DNA from: Dromiciops gliroides
Lineage: Eukaryota; Chordata; Mammalia; Microbiotheria; Microbiotheriidae
NCBI RefSeq assembly: GCF_019393635.1
Contig: NC_057867.1
Location: 68,265,492 to 68,329,491 of the forward strand
Length of the DNA: 64,000 nucleotides
Direction: 5' to 3'
In this document: positions 58,723 through 64,000 of the stretch, piece by piece
Layout: every line of letters begins with the position of its first letter
Numbering within the stretch: the stretch's first letter is position 1
The notes under the pieces: generated by a model
Told to the model about the DNA's origin: nothing
The model's input: the letters and a program-made list of their open reading frames with translations, nothing else
Databases searched by the model: none
Program-made: the position numbers and the translations under genes

Positions 58723-58766
<44 letters not shown>

Positions 58767-59600
58767 AATATCTGCTCAGAAAGAAACACATTTACAATTA
58801 ACTTTTTCCTTTCCTTTAGTATTTTAAGGTCCAAGAGCTGTGTGAAGAAGTCTTTTGGGTAAAGAACAATTTACATTTGAAGTGAAGGCAACAACAAGGT
58901 AAAAATCTTGTTTTATGGATAGATTTAATTATTCTACACTTCTGAAATTCCCACTCTGCCTCATTGTTTATTGACCTAAACTCAATGTCAGTGTGTTGTT
59001 TAGATTATTTTCCCCAAAGCTTTGGTAGTGACTGTTCATCTAGATTCTTAAGATAAAAGAACTTTCCAAGTTATTTCCGTGAGTACAGTTACCTAGGCAT
59101 TTGGTCAGAGAAAAATCTGACACGATTTTTATGCAGTTCATAAATCTCTTGAATGTTAGGACATACATCCTGTGATTTGTGTTTATTCAAAAGTAGCTAC
59201 TAAATGGCTCACACCTTTTATTGTTGGATGCAGTCATATAATAGGGACTTTATTTTGAACTAAAACAGAGTGGGCCTACTCTGCTTTCAAGAATAAAACC
59301 CTAGCTTTTATTTAAAAATTTTTTCAAGCTGTCTTTTATTTTTCACATCACAGTCATTTTCTAACATACCACCCTCCTTTGTAAGTTATACAAAGTTATA
59401 TAAAACTTACTGATATAGAGACGGCCTCTGACAGCATATATAAGATCTCATACTTATAGTCCACCATCTCTCTTCTCAGGGGAGACAAGTGTGTCCTCTG
59501 TGCTCTGGAAGCAAGAGCAATTATTACATTTAATCTGACTTTACCTATCTTTTGAGATTGTTTTCTACAGTCCTGAGGCATTTTGTATATTGTTCACTTG
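58444..59600. other. Intergenic with a (CA)n microsatellite grown from a SINE scrap
   Basis: 58675-58723 looks like the left part of a SINE ('tagtcaggaagacttgggttcagacac'), which passes straight into (ca)n at 58724-58763. The remainder is unrecognised. Confidence 0.55.
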
Positions 59601-60342
59601 GGCTTGTCAGTTCCATTTTTCTCTGAATTTTTCTCTTTTGTTTTCTCTACTGTGTAATACTGTTCCCTTTTATATCCATGTGCTATAATTTTTTCAGCTA
59701 TTCCCCAATTGGGAAGCATCCACTTTCCTTCTAGTATTTTTGTCAGCAGAAAAAAAATACTGCTATGAAAATTTTGGAATATAATAATGTATGAACAATG
59801 TAATGACTTTTCTCATACAATACCACATTGATTTCCAGAATGGTTGAATTAATTTATAGCTCCACCAAAAGTGGAGTCTACTTTCTCATAGCTCCTCCAA
59901 CTTAAAACCTGTCTTTTATCATCTTTTCCAATTTAATATGTGTGTGGTAAAACCATATGGTTCTTTAAATCTGAATTTCTCTTGTTAGTGATTTGGATAA
60001 TTTCTTACCCTTTTGAAAACTGTTCATATCCTTTACTTACTTTTCTATCCAGGAATGATTCTTTATTTTATACAGGGTATTCCAAAAGATTGAGAAGTTT
60101 TAACCTATCAAAGTTGAATATTTATGTCAATTTCCTCTATGTCTTGCAAAAAAAATTTATTAGAAATGTTTAATCTAAAATTTTTTTCTACTCAATCGTT
60201 TCTTTTTTTACTCTAGCTACCAATTTGTAAAAGCTTTACAATTTTACATATTTGAAGTCATAAATTTTGTCTTTTGTGATCTATGTCCTCTCTTTGGGTA
60301 TGCTTGTAAAAGTTACCTTCTACTTTCTCAGAGTATTTTTTA

Positions 60343-60515
60343 GGATATGACTTTTTAATTTTTATTTTTTTGGTGAGGCAATTGGGGTTAAGTGACTTGC
60401 CCAGAGTCACACAGCTAGTAAGTCTCTGAGGCTGGATTTGAACTCAGGTACTCCTGAATCCAGGGCCGGTGCTTATCCACTGTGCCATCTAGCTGCCCTG
60501 GATATGACTTTTTAA
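60343..60515 (-). mobile_element. WSINE1-like SINE with 16-bp target duplication
   Basis: Antisense copy nested in L1. Identical repeats ggatatgactttttaa at 60343-60358 and 60500-60515. It has an internal deletion of part of 'gtgttaagtgtctgagg'. Confidence 0.95.
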
Positions 60516-62637
60516 AAGTTTAGGTTGTTTATCTGTAAGATGCTAGTCTAAACTTATTTTCTGAAAAATGCTTTCCAGTTTCCCCATAATTTCTTGTTAA
60601 ATAGAGAAGCTTTCCTGTAGTCCTTTGTATATCTGGGCTTGTTGAAAATGGATCTGTTGGTGTTCACTTCTATTTAGGGTTTTCTTGACTACTCTCTTTT
60701 ACTGATCTATTTTTTCTACCTTTTTTTTTTTTTTAAAAAAGAAACAGTAACAAATAGTTTGATAATTCTTGGTTTATAAGGTAGTTGGAAATCAGGTAAA
60801 ATTAGGTGCCTTTAATCCCTTTTTTTCATTATTTCCCATAAGATTGTAGATCTTTTATTTCTCCAAATTAATTTTGTTATTTTTTCTAGTTCTATAAAGG
60901 AACATCTTGCAAGTCTAATTAGTATAGTGTTTAAATCTGTACATTAATTTAGGCAGTATTGATATTTTATTATAGTATATGTAGCCCAAACATAAACATA
61001 GAATAGCTCTTCAATGAATGAATCTTTATTTATTTTTTAAAGTGTTTTGTACTTGTATTTGTATAAGACCTAAGTGGATGGTAGGCTAAATCCCAGATGT
61101 TTTATGAATTGTAGAGTTGTTTTGAATGGAATTTCTCTTTCTAGAATTTCCTACTGGTTTTACTCAATTATGGTGATGTATGTGGATTTATTTTATATGC
61201 TGCTATTTTACTGAAGCTATTAATCTCTTCCATGACTCCTGATATTTTCTAAGCCATGATGTCACCTAAAATAAGCATATTTTGCCTTCTTTCTGTCAGT
61301 GTCTATACCTTGAATTTCTTTCTCTTGTATTATTCTTATAGCTAGCATTTCTAATACTACATTAAATAAAATTGGAGAGATCAGACATCTTTCCTTGGTC
61401 ATTGTACTTACTGGGGAAACTTCCAAGGTTTCTTCATTGCAAATAATGCTAGATCTTGGATTTGGATTTATACTTTTGATCATATTAAAGGAGGACCCTT
61501 CCATTCTTATGCATTAATATTGTATTATGTTGAAGGCTTTTTCTGTACTTGTTGATATAATGATATAGTTTTGTTCAGATGATTACTTATGCTAATTACG
61601 TTCCTAATGTTGTCTTTACATCCCTAGTATAAATCCAGCTTGGCCAGAATGAATAGTTTTCTGGTTTATTGCTGTTTCTTTGCTAATATTTGAGGATAAC
61701 TGAGTGGTTAAGTAGAAAGAGCATTGGGTCTGGAGTCAAGAAGACTTGTGTTCAAATCCAGACTTAGACATGTACTAGCTGTGTGACTTTGGGCAGTTCA
61801 CTGAACTGATATCTGCCTCAGTTTCCTCATCTGTAAAAAGCGGAGAATAATGGCACCTATTTCCTGGGGTTGTTGTCAGGATAAAATGAGATAATATTTA
61901 TAGCATGCATTTTATTTAATTGCTAGCGTTTATTATTTAACACTTTTGCATCAACCAATATTTGTTAGTGAAATTGGCCTATAACTAACATCTTTCTCTG
62001 TTTTATCTCACTCTGGTTTGAGAATCAGCACCATATCTGCCTCATAAAAGGAGTTTAGTAGAATGCTTTCTTTCTCAACCATTAAGAACAATCTTTATAT
62101 CATAGATATTTATTGTTCTTTAAATATCATAGAATTCATTTGTAAATCCACGTTAACCTCATTTCTCCCCTGCCATCCCCTTTTGTAGTTTGTTTATGGC
62201 ATGCTCTATTTTACTTTGTGAGATTTGGCTAAGACATTTCTTATTTTGTCGATTTGGTTACTTTATTTTTTTCGGTATGTATCCATTTTCTTTAAATTCT
62301 CAGCTTTTTGAATATTTACTTGTGTATAGTAATTTCTGGTAATTCCTTTTATTTCCTTTCTAATTTGTTGTGAATTTACCTTATTTATGTTTTTTATCTT
62401 GGTAATTTGATTTTCCTCTCTTTTTGAAAATCAAGTTTGTGGTTTATTGATTTTCTTAGTGTTTAAAAACAAATTCAACTTTATCATTTCTATATCTTTC
62501 CTGTTTTTAATTTTTATCTATTTCTCCTAATTTTCTTCTTTTGGACTTTATTTTGGTATTGTTAATTTCTTGTTTTATTAAACTTCATGCTCGGTTCAAT
62601 AACCTCTTCTATTTTTGCTAATACATGTTTTCAGAGA

Positions 62638-62803
62638 TATAATTTATCTTCTTTTTTCTGTGGGGCAACGAGGGTTGAGTGACTTGCCCAAGGTCATACA
62701 GCTAGTAAATGTCATGTGTCTGAGGTCGCATTTGAACTCAGGTCCTCCTGAATCCAGGGCCAGTGCTTTATCTACTGCGCCACCTAGCTGCTCCCTATAA
62801 TTT
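62638..62803 (-). mobile_element. WSINE1-like SINE, diverged, nested in L1
   Basis: Antisense body about 62660-62795, more diverged than the others (ggttgagtgac, tgctccc). Flanked by tataattt on both sides. Confidence 0.88.
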
Positions 62804-63830
62804 GTGTTCTTTAGCAGCATCCTATAAAGTTGTGGTATATTTTATTTTCTCATTCTTTAATGTAGTTTAGTTATGATTTTTTAACACTCATTTAGGAAAT
62901 CATTACTTAGGTCTATATATTTTCCTTATGTTTCCTATATTAATCATATGGACAATTTGTGCCTGACCTGTGGCAGAGCTTTCTAAGCTCATATTGGTCT
63001 AATCTGATTAGCCACCTTTGGACACACTTGACCCTAACACAGTGATGCCATTTTGGTCATCTTTGAGGATGAAATACAACAGCCATTATACGAATTACTC
63101 AACTTATTTATGATTTCTTTATAAACAATGTGTTTACTATTTCTGCTTTCTAACATTTCTGTATGATTTCTTTAGGCACTTAGTACAAGGTGCTATATGA
63201 AACTGGCAAATAGGTATATCCTTGAATATTCCTATTCAGAAGAAATCTGATTTTTCTAACAGTCTGTTCACCTTGATGTTTCTCTTGTTTATCTTTCTGT
63301 TAAATGACTCTATATTTGAAAGGGGGATATTAAAGTTTCCTACAAATGTTGTACTGCTGTTAGTGTCATTTTACATTATTTTAGCTTTGCCTTTAATGAT
63401 TTAGATGCCATACCAGAGTACTTATGTGAATTTCCCCTGTTTAATCTCTACTGGCTTTCCCCATTTTTAATGTTGCCTTTTCTGAAATTATGATTGCAAC
63501 TCTTGCTTTTTTGGAATCATCCAAAGCATAATAGATTTTGTTCCAACCTTGGATTTTTGCTCTGTCTTTTATCTTCTAAACGTTTTTCCCATTTGCAGCA
63601 AATTATTAGATTTTTTTTCTCATCTGTTTTGCCATTCTCTTTCATCTTATTGGTAAGTTTAACTGATTCAGATTTTAAACTATAATTGGCAAATTTGTGT
63701 TTTTCTCCATTTAATTCTTGTAAAGAAATTTTTGAAAAAATGTTTCTATGTTAATACCTGAGTGTTCCTTCTACCATCTTAGGCAAGGACCTTCTCTTCT
63801 GTATTATATAGTGTGACTCCTCCCACAGTC

Positions 63831-64000
63831 AAATTGAAGAGTATGTGATCATAGATATATCGCTGAGAGAGAACTTAGAAGTTTTCTAGTCCAACCATCT
63901 CATTTTATAGAAAAGGAAACTGAGCCTCAGAGAACTTATGATCCCATTGGTTGTTCGTGTCGCAAATAGAATTTGAATCTAGGTCTTTAGATTTGTCTTC
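63831..64000 (-). mobile_element. MIR-type SINE running to the window end
   Basis: 'aggaaactgagcctcagagaac ... gaatttgaatctaggtc' is antisense MIR. Confidence 0.6.

Larger units (their letters stand above)
59600..63830 (-). mobile_element. Long degraded L1 LINE with nested SINEs
   Basis: The antisense 3' region lies near 59.7-60.1 kb ('attccccaattgggaagcatccac'). At 61504-61262 the minus frame keeps reverse transcriptase text 'LISPILFNVVLEMLAIRIIQEKEIQGI', followed by a ruined FADD block. ORF2-like text continues towards 63.8 kb with many stops. SINEs at 60343-60515 and 62638-62803, a CORE-SINE at about 61690-61930 and an interspersed repeat tail at 62945-63085 interrupt it. Inactive. Confidence 0.75.

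Overview
The window is nuclear DNA from a mammal, almost certainly a marsupial and probably an Australian one. The main evidence is about fourteen copies of one tRNA-type SINE. Its body runs 'ggcagctaggtggcgcag ... ctagctgtgtgaccctgggcaag ... ccaattgcctca' plus an A-rich tail, and it resembles the WSINE1 family. Many copies are flanked by near-perfect target-site duplications. Around them lie MAR1/THER1/MIR CORE-SINEs and old L2, CR1/L3 and L1 LINE fragments. Family names come from memory, not from a repeat search.

There is one recognisable intact gene, on the minus strand: CHMP1B, an ESCRT-III subunit. I rebuilt all eight coding exons between 53626 (ATG) and 30393 (end of TAA). They join without a frameshift into 199 codons, and every intron is GT-AG. 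Exon 1 carries only 16 coding bases inside a CpG island (about 52.9-54.2 kb). Intron 1 is 13.1 kb and has a textbook U12-type (minor spliceosome) donor and a matching branch-point element. Human CHMP1B is a single-exon retrogene, so this window appears to hold the ancestral, intron-bearing form.

Layout. 1-28.3 kb: intergenic, with L2, CR1/L3, L1, MIR and SINE debris, a fragment of a YBX3-like processed pseudogene (15261-15374), and a repeat-free stretch at 10.09-10.56 kb that may be a conserved non-coding element. 28.4-30.4 kb: repeat-poor, the likely CHMP1B 3' UTR. 30.4-53.6 kb: CHMP1B exons and introns; the introns hold L2, CR1/L3 and L1 pieces, a likely solo LTR, two copies of a short inverted-repeat DNA element, and SINEs. 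52.9-54.2 kb: CpG-island promoter with three CCAAT boxes at an exact 22-bp period. 54.2-64 kb: upstream intergenic DNA, ending in a long degraded minus-strand L1 (about 59.6-63.8 kb).

I found no tRNA or rRNA gene, no CRISPR array and no second intact gene. Most open frames in the window lie in repeats or CpG-rich DNA. The most notable biology is the intron-bearing CHMP1B with its U12-type first intron.
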